Shown here piece by piece: positions 27,290 to 36,204 of a stretch of DNA of 64,000 nucleotides. The stretch is from NCBI GenBank assembly GCA_963784195.1, contig CAWARA010000020.1, positions 1,178,001 to 1,242,000 of the forward strand. Direction: 5' to 3'. The first letter of the stretch is position 1; each line of letters starts with the position of its first letter. Below the pieces are notes generated by a model, which saw only the letters and a program-made list of their open reading frames with translations, was not told the DNA's origin and searched no databases. Source of the DNA: CAVQAH01 sp963784195 (GTDB lineage Bacteria > Acidobacteriota > Vicinamibacteria > Vicinamibacterales > 2-12-FULL-66-21). A program made the translations under genes and the position numbers.

Positions 27290-30200
27290 CACGGACATAC
27301 TGGCGAAGTCTCGCGCAGCTCGAAGAGCACCCTGAATCCCGCGCCTTTCTCGAGCGGGAGTTCCCGGAGGGAGCCTCGGAGCTTCCCGAGGGGATCACCC
27401 GGCGCGACATGATGATGCTCCTCGGCGCCTCGCTGTCGCTCGCGGGGCTCGCGGGATGCCGGCGCCCCGTCGAAGAGATTGTTCCGTATGTCACCGCTCC
27501 CGAGGAGATCGTCCCTGGGGTCCCGCGCTACTACGCGACGACGATGCCGTTCCGCCGGAGCGCTTACGGCCTGATCGTCGAGAGCCACGAAGGACGGCCG
27601 ACCAAGATCGAGGGGAACCCCGGTCACCCCGCGACGCTCGGGGCGTCGAGCGCGCGGATCCAGGCGTCCGTGCTCGGTCTGTACGATCCCGATCGCTCGC
27701 AAACGGTCAGGCTGAAAGGGGAGGCGAAGTCCTGGAACGATTTCGTGACGGCCTGGGGGCAGCTATCCAAGGCTCATGCCGCGGATGGTGGTGCCGGACT
27801 TGCGGTCCTCTCCGAGTCCTTCTCCTCCCCCACGCTGGCGCGCCTGACATCCGAGCTCCGCGCCCGCTTTCCGCGGGCGACCTGGGCGACCTACGAGGCG
27901 GTCAGCGACGAGAACCGGCTCGCGGGGCTTCGGTCCGTCACGGGACGCGACCTCGACCTCATGCTTCGGATCGATCAAGCGTCCGTCATCCTCGCGCTTG
28001 ACGCCGACCCGCTCCTGACCGACCCGGAGATGATCCGTCACACGCGCGGCTTCGCGGCCGGAAGGCGTGCGGGAGCCTCGGGTGGCGCGATGAATCGACT
28101 CTACTCTGTTGAGGGGGTCTACTCGTTGACGGGAGCCATGGCGGATCATCGGCTCCGTCTCGAGAGCCGGCAGATCGCGCCATTCCTCGCGGCCCTCGCT
28201 GCGCGCATTGTTCCGCCGACGGCCGGTGGTGCAAGCCTGGCAGGTGCCGGCGTCCCGGGTGTCGACCCGCGTTGGATCGACGCCCTTGCCAAGGATCTTC
28301 TGGCGAACCGCAGCAAGGGGTTAATCGTGGCCGGGGAGCGTCAGCCCGCGGCCGTTCACGCCGCGGTTTGCGCACTGAATACCTATCTCGGCAACAACGG
28401 CAGCACGGTCACCTACTACGAGACGAAGGACGCGGCGCTCCCGAGTGTGAGCTCGTTAGCCTCGCTCGTCTCGGCGATGCAGGGGGGCGCGATCCGGACG
28501 CTCGTTGTCCTGGGGGGCAACCCTGTGTTCGATGCCCCCGCCGATCTCGACTTCGCCTCCGCCATGGCGAAGGTCCCCGACTCGATCGCACTCGGGCACT
28601 CGGTCGACGAAACATCCTCCAAGGCGACCTGGCACGTTCCCCGCGCGCATTACCTCGAGTCGTGGGGAGACGCGCGCGCGGTTGGAGGGACGCTCAGCGT
28701 CGTCCAGCCGCTGATTCTTCCCCTGTTCGGCGGACGAACACCCGTCGAAGTGCTGGGGTTGATGGTCGGTGACAAGGATCGTCCCGGCTACGACATCGTG
28801 CAGGAGACCTGGAAACCGATCCTGGCCGAGGCCGAGTTCGAAAAGAAGTGGAACCGCGTGCTGCACGACGGGCTGCTTGCCGGCAGCGAGCTTCCCGAAG
28901 TCGTTCCCAAGCTCGCGGCGGAGCCATTTGCGGATCTGGCGCGCGCGATCGGTGCCGGCGCGGCCGGTTCCCCACGGGCGGATGCCGGATTTGCGGGTGG
29001 CCTGGAGGTCGTCTTCCTCCCCTCTCCCGCGCTTCACGATGGCCGATTCGCGAACGACGGGTGGCTGCAGGAGCTTCCCGATCCCCTTACCAAGCTCACT
29101 TGGGACAACCCCGCACTCCTGAGCCCGAAGACCGCCGAGACGCTCGGTCTTGCGAGCGGGGATGTGGTCCGTCTCGATCATGCAGGCCGATCGCTCGAGC
29201 TCCCGGTCTGGCTGCTGCCCGGAATGACGGACGGCGTGGTCGCCTTGACGCTCGGCTATGGCCGTTCGCACGCGGGTCGGATCGGCTCCGGGGTCGGGTT
29301 CGACACGTTCAAAGTCCGAAGCTCAAAGACACCTGGCTTCGACAGCGGGGTCAAACTCACCAAGCTCGCGCGCACTTACCCGCTCTCGGCGACCCAGGAG
29401 CACGGCAGCATGGAAGGGCGTCCCGTCGTGCGCGAGTCGACCGTGACCGCGCTTCTTTCTCAGTCGCGCGCGAAGCCGGCTGCCGGGGCCGGAAACATCC
29501 GAGAGCGCGCATGCGGGGGAATCTCCACAAGCCCCGAAAGCGGGAATCCCCAGCGCACTCGGCGTATTCCCGGAGGACCCGCATCACTTCTCACTCTGGA
29601 AGGAGCACACCTACGATCAGGGTCACCAGTGGGGGATGACGATCGACCTGAACGCGTGCATCGGGTGCAACGCGTGCATGGTCGCCTGCCAGAGCGAGAA
29701 CAACGTGCCGGTCGTCGGCAAGAACCAGGTCGCGAAGGGCCGTGAGATGCACTGGATCAGGGTCGACCGGTACTTCTCGGGCGAGCCCGCCGGCAACCCG
29801 GAGATCGTCTTCCAGCCTGTTCCCTGCATGCACTGCGAGGACGCTCCCTGCGAGCAGGTCTGCCCCGTGGCAGCCACCGTCCACGACGCACAGGGTCTCA
29901 ACGTGATGGTCTACAACCGGTGCATCGGGACGCGCTACTGTTCGAACAACTGTCCGTACAAGGTGCGCCGCTTCAATTTCTTCAACTTCACCAAGGACAC
30001 GCCCGACATCCTCAAGCTCGCGATGAACCCGGACGTCACGGTCCGCGCGAGGGGCGTGATGGAGAAGTGCACCTACTGCACGCAGCGGATCAATCGGGTG
30101 AGGATCGATGCGCGGCTCGCCGGACGCGAGATTCGTGACGGCGACATCAAGACAGCGTGCCAGCAGGCCTGCCCTGCTTCGGCAATCGAGTTCGGAGATA

Positions 30201-30424
30201 TTCGGGACCGATCGAGCCGGGTCGTGGCGGCGAAAAGCGACCCGCGGAATTACGCGCTCCTCGAAGAGCTGAACACCAAGCCGCGGACGACGTATCTGGC
30301 CAAAGTGCGCAACCCGAATCCGGACCTCGAGCCTTCGACAAGCTCAGGGTCGGCCGCGCCGCATTCGGCGAACCCGGCGGGGCCCGGCGCTGCGGCGAGT
30401 CACGAAACGGGGCCGGTTGCATGA
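27286..30424 (+). CDS. actB: ActB: molybdopterin-oxidoreductase-like/Fe-S fusion subunit of ACIII (one frameshift)
   Basis: About 1,045 residues after removing one G from the GGG run at 29542-29544. The GTG start overlaps actA. A Tat-type leader (ITRRDMMMLLGASLSLAGLAGC) lies at residues ~37-58; its Cys could be lipidated. The first ~750 residues are the ActB1 molybdopterin-oxidoreductase-like domain, which lacks Mo cofactor in studied ACIII. The last ~260 are the ActB2 ferredoxin domain with Cys motifs CIGCNACMVAC, CMHCEDAPCEQVC, CIGTRYCSNNC and CTYC...CQQAC, enough for three 4Fe-4S clusters and one 3Fe-4S. The slip falls at the hinge (SALGVFPEDPHHFSLW restored). It carries electrons from the quinol site to hemes. 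ATGA overlap with the next gene. Confidence 0.93.
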
Positions 30425-31056
30425 ACTCCCGCACACGGCGTGTGGTGGGCGTGCTCGCGCTCGTTGCAGTCGTTCCCCTCGCCGGCTGCGCGCGCGGCTG
30501 CACGTCGAGCCGCCCGCCCATCCATCTCAATCCGAGCATGGACGACCAGCCGAAGGTGACCGCCCAGACGGCCAGCACGTTTTTCTACGACGGCTCGTCC
30601 ATGCGCCAGCCCGTTCCGGGAACGGTCGCGATCGGCGGACTGAAAGAGGACGCGGCCTTCTTCACGGGCAAGGGAGCGGACGGGCAGTTCGTTGCGAGGA
30701 TCCCCGTGGCCCTCGACGAGGCGGGTCTCGAGCGCGGCCGCCAGCGCTACGTGATCTATTGCCAGCCTTGCCACGACGCTCGCGGGGACGGCAAGGGGAT
30801 CCTGTTCCAGCGCGGCAGCGTCCCCACGGCCTCCTTCCACCAGGAGCTGATCCTGAAGTACCCGGACGGGCAGATCTTCGACGTCATCACGAACGGCAAG
30901 GGGCTGATGGCTGGGTACCGCTGGCCGATCCCTCCCGCGGACCGCTGGGCGATCATCGGCTACGTGCGAGAGCTCCAGCGCAAGCGGGCGGCAAGCGCCA
31001 CGGCCGCCCCCGCCTCCGCCGAGGCTACGGCGGGCAAGCCCGCGGGCGTCAAATGA
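30421..31056 (+). CDS. actE: ActE: monoheme cytochrome c lipoprotein of ACIII
   Basis: A 211-residue lipoprotein: the signal ends in VVPLAGCARGC, a lipobox with Cys. The mature part has the ActE pattern MDDQPKVTAQTASTFFYDGS, PVPGTVA, then the heme motif YCQPCHDARGDGKG and the family ending FDVITNGKGLMAGYRWPIPP. It is the electron exit cytochrome of ACIII, able to hand electrons to a terminal oxidase. It overlaps actB by 4 bp. In canonical operons it lies between actD and actF; here it follows actB directly, and the next gene is cytochrome-bd-like instead of actC. Confidence 0.9.
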   Translation: MNSRTRRVVGVLALVAVVPLAGCARGCTSSRPPIHLNPSMDDQPKVTAQTASTFFYDGSSMRQPVPGTVAIGGLKEDAAFFTGKGADGQFVARIPVALDEAGLERGRQRYVIYCQPCHDARGDGKGILFQRGSVPTASFHQELILKYPDGQIFDVITNGKGLMAGYRWPIPPADRWAIIGYVRELQRKRAASATAAPASAEATAGKPAGVK

Positions 31057-31069
31057 GGAAGGCGCTGCG

Positions 31070-32984
31070 ATGAACGGCCTGATGAATCGCAAACTGCTGA
31101 TCCTTCTCGGCCCCGTCCTCGCGCTCGTGATGTTCGGCGCGACGGTGAAGATGGCGTCGACGCTGATGAGCCGTGAGTACAGGGACCCCTACCGCGTCCC
31201 GGTCGCGGCCGCTGACCCGACGCCGCGCGCCGCGGGCGTGGCCGCCGAGAAGGCCGAGGCGGACAAGGCGGCACGGGCGAAACCCTACGAGGAAGCCGAG
31301 TACCGGCGCTTCCCCGGCGTCGGGAGCCGCGTCGCCATCTGGGCGGTCGCGCAGCTCCACCTGCTGTTCGCCGCGTTCGTGCTGGCGGTCCCGATCTTCG
31401 CGTTGATCATCGAGGCGATCGGCTACAAGACGAAAGATCCCCGCTACGATCGGCTCGCGTACGAGTTCTCGAAGCTGCTCTCGGTGTCGTTCTCGCTCAC
31501 CGCGACCTTCGGGGCCTTCCTGACGTTCATGCTCATCATCCTGTATCCGAAGTTCACGAACTACCTGATGAGCGTGTTCTCGCCAACCTTCCTGCCGTAC
31601 GTCCTGCTGTTCTTCGCGGAAGCGTTCTTCCTCTATACCTATACCTACGGCTGGGGGAAGTTCCATCCGCTGGTGCACCTCGGTCTTGGGCTCGGCCTCA
31701 ACGTCGTCGGCACGGCCATCATGATGATCGCCAACTCCTGGCTCACGTTCATGATGTCGCCGCGCGGAATCTCGGACACCGGCGCGGTCATCTCCGTCTG
31801 GGAGGCGGCCACCAATTTCACCTGGATGCCGATCAACGTCCATCGGTTCATCGCCAACATCGCGTTCGGCGGATCCGTGGCCGCCGCGTACGCGGCGTTC
31901 AAGTTCCTCGCGGCGGAGACCGACGAGGAGCGCGCCCACTACGACTGGATGGGCTACATCGGCAACTTCGTGGCGATCAGCGCCTTCCTGCCGCTGCCGT
32001 TCGCCGGTTACTGGCTGGCCAAGGAGATCTACGCGTTCTCGCAGACCCTCGGCCTCCACGATGATGGGCGGAGCGTTCTCGTGGCTCTTCATCATCCAGG
32101 CGGTGCTCATCGGAAACCTGTTCCTCGGAGCCAACTACTACCTCTGGCTCGGCATGGGGCGGGTCGAGGGGGCGCAGCCGTTCCAGCGGTTCATCAAGTA
32201 TCTGCTCGCGGCGATCGTGCTCTGTTTCATGATCTGGGCAACGCCGCGGTCGATCATTGCGACGGTCTCCGAGGTCCGGGCGATGGGCGGGTCGGCGCAC
32301 CCGATTCTGGGCTTCCTCGGCGTGATGTCGGCGAAGAACACCGCCGTGAACATCCTGATCCTCACCACCTTCATGAGCTTCCTCCTCTATCGCCGGACCG
32401 GGAAGATCGCCACGGTGTCGTGGGCGAAGACCGGTCACGCGCTGCAGCTCTCGATCTTCGCGGTGGCCGCCATCTTCGTCATCTTCCTCGGCGTCTACGG
32501 CTACTTCGTCGAGGCGAGCGTAAGGATCGGTCTGTCGGTGCCCCAGGTCAGCGCCGTGCTGATCGCCATGCTGTCCATCACAGCAATCGACGTCTTCCTC
32601 TTCCGCAAGCCGAAGAACACGGGCGAGGTGCGGTGGGGCAAGATGCCGGCGATCTCGCAGTACGTGCTGATCTTCATCGCGGTCACCTTCACCTGGCTCA
32701 TGGGGTTGATGGGTTACGTGCGGTCCGGGCTCCGCCAGCACTGGCACGTCTACGGCGTCATTCGTGACACCTCGCCCGACGCGTTCACGCCCACGCTCGG
32801 CTTCGCAACGCAGGTCGTCTCGGCGACGGTGCTGCTGTTCTTCCTGCTGATCGGTTTCGTCTTCTGGATCACGAGCCTGCACGACCGGCCCGATTACGCT
32901 GGCACGAACCGCGAAGGCTCCGAGATCCCGCCGGAGTTCGCGGTCGCCGTTCCGGGCGAACACAGGGGGCCCAGCGCGTCATGA
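31070..32984 (+). CDS. Cytochrome bd oxidase subunit I-like (CydA-like) membrane protein, one frameshift
   Basis: About 637 residues after removing one base near 32058. An N-terminal helix and Pro/Ala linker (residues 1-85) precede a polytopic core with ten or more helices. CydA-type landmarks: VAQLHLLFAAFVLAVPIF (His in the position of the heme b595 ligand), NVHRFIANIAFGG (position of the b558 His), GYWLAKEIYAFSQTLG then MMGGAFSWLF, and near the end LMGYVRSGLRQHWHVYG, matching the GRQPW region with nearby Met. No CydB partner is present. Between ActABE and c-type cytochromes it probably exchanges electrons with them rather than acting as a classic quinol oxidase; this is inference. AGGAAG Shine-Dalgarno; ATGA overlap downstream. 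Confidence 0.8.
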
Positions 32985-33604
32985 CGGTCCCTCTTCCCGC
33001 CCGCATCGGCGCGCTCGTCCTCGCGACCACCGCGTTCTATACCTATGTCGGCCAGTTGGTGCCGCAGAAGGAAGTGCTGCCACCGCAGGAGACCGTGCTC
33101 AGAAGCGACCTGACCACGGCCGACATGGCCAAGGTCGGCCGCGAGATCATGGAGGGCAAGGGGCTCTGTATGACCTGCCACACGATCGGCAAGAGCGGGG
33201 CGCTCCGGTTTCCCGACCTCGACGGCGTCGCCACTCGTGCCGCGACGCGCGTTCCGGGTATGAGCGAGCTCGATTACCTCGCCCAATCGATCTACGAGCC
33301 TGACGTCTTTATCGTGCCGGGATTCAACCCGGGAATGCCGGCCATCAACAAGCCTCCGATCGGGCTCACCGATCAGGAGATCCTGTGCGTGATCGCGGCC
33401 CTCGAGTCGCTTGGCGGCACGCCGACGGTCACGCTCCAGACAACCCACCGCTATTACGGCGGCGCGGCTGCACCGGGAGGAACGCCAGGTCCGTCGGGGG
33501 TTCCGGCCCCGGCCCCAGGCGGCGCGCCAGGCAAACCGCAGCCGCTCACGCCCCCCGACAAGGGCGCGGCGGCGGCGGGGAGCGATGGAGTGGTTGAACG
33601 ATGA
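32981..33604 (+). CDS. Membrane-anchored monoheme cytochrome c
   Basis: A 207-residue protein. An N-terminal helix (IGALVLATTAFYTYVGQLV) acts as anchor. A mono-heme domain follows: GREIMEGKGLCMTCHTIGK, with the distal Met probably in NPGMPAIN and a helix in LTDQEILCVIAALESLGG. The C-terminal ~60 residues are a Gly/Pro/Ala-rich flexible tail. It overlaps the CydA-like gene by 4 bp and the next gene by 4 bp, so it belongs to the same complex or relay. Confidence 0.85.
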   Translation: MTVPLPARIGALVLATTAFYTYVGQLVPQKEVLPPQETVLRSDLTTADMAKVGREIMEGKGLCMTCHTIGKSGALRFPDLDGVATRAATRVPGMSELDYLAQSIYEPDVFIVPGFNPGMPAINKPPIGLTDQEILCVIAALESLGGTPTVTLQTTHRYYGGAAAPGGTPGPSGVPAPAPGGAPGKPQPLTPPDKGAAAAGSDGVVER

Positions 33605-34413
33605 AGCTCGTGGTCGTCCTCGCCGTCGCCGTCGCGTTCGCGATCCTCCGCTTCCGTCGGGCAAGCCTCCTGGTGTGGACCGGCGCCTGGCTGGCAGGGA
33701 TTTACGTCCTCCTGAGGTTCGGATTCACGGCGCCGATTCCCGCCTCAGTCATCTCGCTCTACATGGGGATCGTCACGATTGCGATCCTGGCGTACGTGTC
33801 CTCCAGCCAGGAGCGCCGCGAGGAAGTGTCCCGCCCGCTCGTCCGATTGATGACGGAGAAGCGCTACACGCCGCTCCTCGCCGCAACCGTCGTCGGCATC
33901 CCGGTGCTCGCGGCGGCGAACGTCTATGTCCAGATGAACGTCCCGCTCGAGCCTCCTTTCTTCCCGCGAACAGTGCATCCGGCATCGCCGTCCGACATCA
34001 CGGTCCGCGACAAGAAAATCGATCTCGACGGCGGAGAGAACCCGTTCCTGCATCTCGAGACTTCGAACCCGGCAGAGTTCCGCAAGCATGTCGAGAACGG
34101 CCGCCAGGTCTACTATCGCAACTGCGTCTTCTGCCACGGCGACACCCTCGCCGGCAACGGCATGTTCGTGCACGGGCTGGACCCGATCCCGACCAACTTC
34201 GCCGACCAGGGATCGATCGCGATGTTGCGCGACACGTTTCTCTTCTGGCGGATTTCAAAGGGCGGCCCGGGACTTCCGGAGGAAGGCGGTCCCTGGGACA
34301 CGGCCATGCCGGCCTGGGAGAAGTTCCTGACGGAAGAGGAGATGTGGGAAGCAATCCTCTTTCTCTACGATTTCACCGGCCAGAGGCCCCGCGCCAAAGA
34401 GGTCCACCAGTGA
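33601..34413 (+). CDS. Membrane cytochrome c with three N-terminal helices
   Basis: A 270-residue protein. Helices at residues ~1-17, 22-40 and 44-64 are followed by a fourth hydrophobic segment (LLAATVVGIPVLAAANVYV). The periplasmic domain has one heme-c motif, NCVFCHGDTLAGNGMF, with FRKHVENGRQVYYR before it and a likely distal Met in WDTAMPAWEKFLTEEEMW. It overlaps both neighbours (ATGA upstream, TGATG downstream). The combination of multiple helices and a c heme suggests an integral relay between the CydA-like protein and the diheme/heme-b protein. Confidence 0.82.
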   Translation: MKLVVVLAVAVAFAILRFRRASLLVWTGAWLAGIYVLLRFGFTAPIPASVISLYMGIVTIAILAYVSSSQERREEVSRPLVRLMTEKRYTPLLAATVVGIPVLAAANVYVQMNVPLEPPFFPRTVHPASPSDITVRDKKIDLDGGENPFLHLETSNPAEFRKHVENGRQVYYRNCVFCHGDTLAGNGMFVHGLDPIPTNFADQGSIAMLRDTFLFWRISKGGPGLPEEGGPWDTAMPAWEKFLTEEEMWEAILFLYDFTGQRPRAKEVHQ

Positions 34414-36119
34414 TGGCCTTCTTCGCTACTCTGCGCGGGTGTCCCGCTGTCGCGATCGCGTCGCTGTTCGCCGTGCTGGCGGGAACGCCGCAGGCAGCGG
34501 CTCAGGACGTGGGGACCGAAGCGCAACGCGAGTCGGGCAAGCAGCTCTATCTCAAATACTGCTCGCAGTGCCACGGCGAGAAGGGGGACGGCGCAGGCTA
34601 CGCCACCCCGCATCTCAGCCCCAGGCCGCGCGATTTCACGACTGGCAAGTTCAAGGTCCGGACGACGCCCAACGGCGCGTTGCCAGCCCACCAGGACATC
34701 GTCAACATCATCAGGCGGGGGATGCCGTACACGTCGATGCCCGCCTTCACGACGTTCTCCGACCAGCAGGCATCGGATCTCGCCTACTACGTCATGACCT
34801 TCTCCCCCGAGTTCTCGAAGGCCGAGAATGTCGCCCAGCCGGTGCCGCTCCCGAGCGCGCCGGGCGCGACGAACGAGTCAATCGAGCTCGGGAAGAAGCT
34901 CTACGTAGAGAGCGGCTGCGTCAAGTGCCACGGCACGCTGGGTCGCGGCGACGGACCTTCGGCGTCAACGCTGACGGACGACCTGGGCCATCCGATACGC
35001 GCGGCGGACCTCGCGGAGAGGTGGACCTTCCGCGGAGGCTCCTCGCGCGAGGACATCTTCAGGACGATGAGCACGGGGTTCAACGGCACGCCGATGCCGT
35101 CGTTCCTCGAGGCCCTGCAGCCCGAGCAACGATGGGCGATCACCGATTTCATCGCCTCCCTGGGGAGCGAGGGTCCCGGCTATTCGAACCTGGTGGTTGC
35201 CAAGCACGTGCTGGATCCGATCGACATGACGAAGGGGACCGCGATCTTCGCGTCGGCTCCAGCGGCCCGCTTCCCAATCGTCGGGCAGATCATGGAGCCG
35301 GGACGCTCGTTCCATCCGCCCGTGACCTCGGTGACCGTTCAGACCATCTACGATGCCGAGTCGATTGCCTTCCTCGTTCGATGGCACGACATGAGCGCCG
35401 AGAAGACGGGGAAGAACGAGCCGTCGCTCGCGGTGCCGCCGGAAGAGGAGGAAGCCGCACCGACGGCGCCGGCAGCACAGGGGGGGCAGACCGACAAGGA
35501 CCCCTTCGGCGACGCGGTAGTGGCGCCAGGCGCTGCCCAGCCACCCAAGGACCCGTTCGCCGAAGAGGCGGCGCCTGCCGCCCAGGCATCCGAGTTCTCT
35601 GACGCCGTCGCGATCCAGATTCCTTCGGCGGTGCCGACGAGCGCCCGCAAGCCGTACTTCATCTTTGGCGACTCCCAGAACTCGGTTGATCTCTGGTTCT
35701 TCGATCTGGCCCGTCCCGATCCGCTGCAGTTCACCGGCCGGGGCAGCGGCGACCTCGCGGCCAACGACACCGGCGATCTCACTGGTGTCGCCAGCTACGA
35801 CCAGGGCGAATGGTCGGTCATCTTCAAGCGGCCGCTGCGCGCAACCTCGGGCGCCCCGTTTGTGCCCGGAGAGTTCAGGCCGATCGCCTTCTCGGTCTGG
35901 GACGGGTTCACGCGCGAGCGTGGCAACAAGCGAGGTCTCACGATCTGGTATTCCGTCTACGTCGAGCCAGAAGTCGTGGCATCGGCTGTCGGTCCGATGG
36001 TGAAGACGGCGCTAGTCATTCTCTTCATCGAGCTCGCCGTGATCGGCTGGGTTCGGTCGCGTTACGGCTCTCGCGCCCGTGGTGACCTCGGCAGGCAAGC
36101 GGCAGCCGCGAGACCATGA
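34413..36119 (+). CDS. Diheme cytochrome c fused to ethylbenzene-dehydrogenase-type heme-b domain
   Basis: A 568-residue protein from the ATG at 34413; a longer frame upstream is a shadow of the previous genes. Signal peptide (residues 1-30, ending AAAQ). Two cytochrome c domains follow: YCSQCHGEKGDGAGYATP (~residue 50) and GCVKCHGTLGRGDGPSAS (~170). After a Pro/Ala-rich linker comes an EB_dh-like domain (VTVQTIYDAESIAFLVRWHD, DAVAIQIPSAVPTS, YFIFGDSQNSVDLWFFD, FKRPLRA), the heme-b fold of gamma subunits of DMSO-reductase-family enzymes. A C-terminal helix anchors it (TALVILFIELAVIGWV). No matching alpha/beta enzyme other than ActB is encoded, so ActB or the CydA-like protein is its likely partner. 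Confidence 0.82.
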   Translation: MAFFATLRGCPAVAIASLFAVLAGTPQAAAQDVGTEAQRESGKQLYLKYCSQCHGEKGDGAGYATPHLSPRPRDFTTGKFKVRTTPNGALPAHQDIVNIIRRGMPYTSMPAFTTFSDQQASDLAYYVMTFSPEFSKAENVAQPVPLPSAPGATNESIELGKKLYVESGCVKCHGTLGRGDGPSASTLTDDLGHPIRAADLAERWTFRGGSSREDIFRTMSTGFNGTPMPSFLEALQPEQRWAITDFIASLGSEGPGYSNLVVAKHVLDPIDMTKGTAIFASAPAARFPIVGQIMEPGRSFHPPVTSVTVQTIYDAESIAFLVRWHDMSAEKTGKNEPSLAVPPEEEEAAPTAPAAQGGQTDKDPFGDAVVAPGAAQPPKDPFAEEAAPAAQASEFSDAVAIQIPSAVPTSARKPYFIFGDSQNSVDLWFFDLARPDPLQFTGRGSGDLAANDTGDLTGVASYDQGEWSVIFKRPLRATSGAPFVPGEFRPIAFSVWDGFTRERGNKRGLTIWYSVYVEPEVVASAVGPMVKTALVILFIELAVIGWVRSRYGSRARGDLGRQAAAARP

Positions 36120-36174
36120 GAAGCTTGTAAACCGGTTTCGCTGCGAGCGAGCAGCAGCGAGCGTGTAAGGGGGT

Positions 36175-36195
36175 CCGGGGGACGAAGTCCCCCGG
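36175..36195 (+). promoter_or_regulatory. Strong GC hairpin in the spacer before the USP/PCP_red gene
   Basis: CCGGGGGAC-GAA-GTCCCCCGG: perfect 9-bp stem with a 3-nt loop, immediately before the GGGAG Shine-Dalgarno of the gene at 36205. It could attenuate read-through from the cytochrome genes or protect the downstream message. No T-run follows, so it is not a classic terminator. Confidence 0.5.
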
Positions 36196-36204
36196 GAGAT
36201 AAAG

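Noticed and set aside
29542..29544. ActB frameshift as programmed recoding between ActB1 and ActB2
   Set aside because: No slippery heptamer or downstream structure is evident, and similar extra bases occur in many unrelated genes, so a sequencing error is simpler.
33411..34412. N-terminal extension of the diheme/EB_dh gene
   Set aside because: Upstream part overlaps two cytochrome genes in another frame; the ATG at 34413 starts a proper signal peptide and overlaps the previous stop codon.
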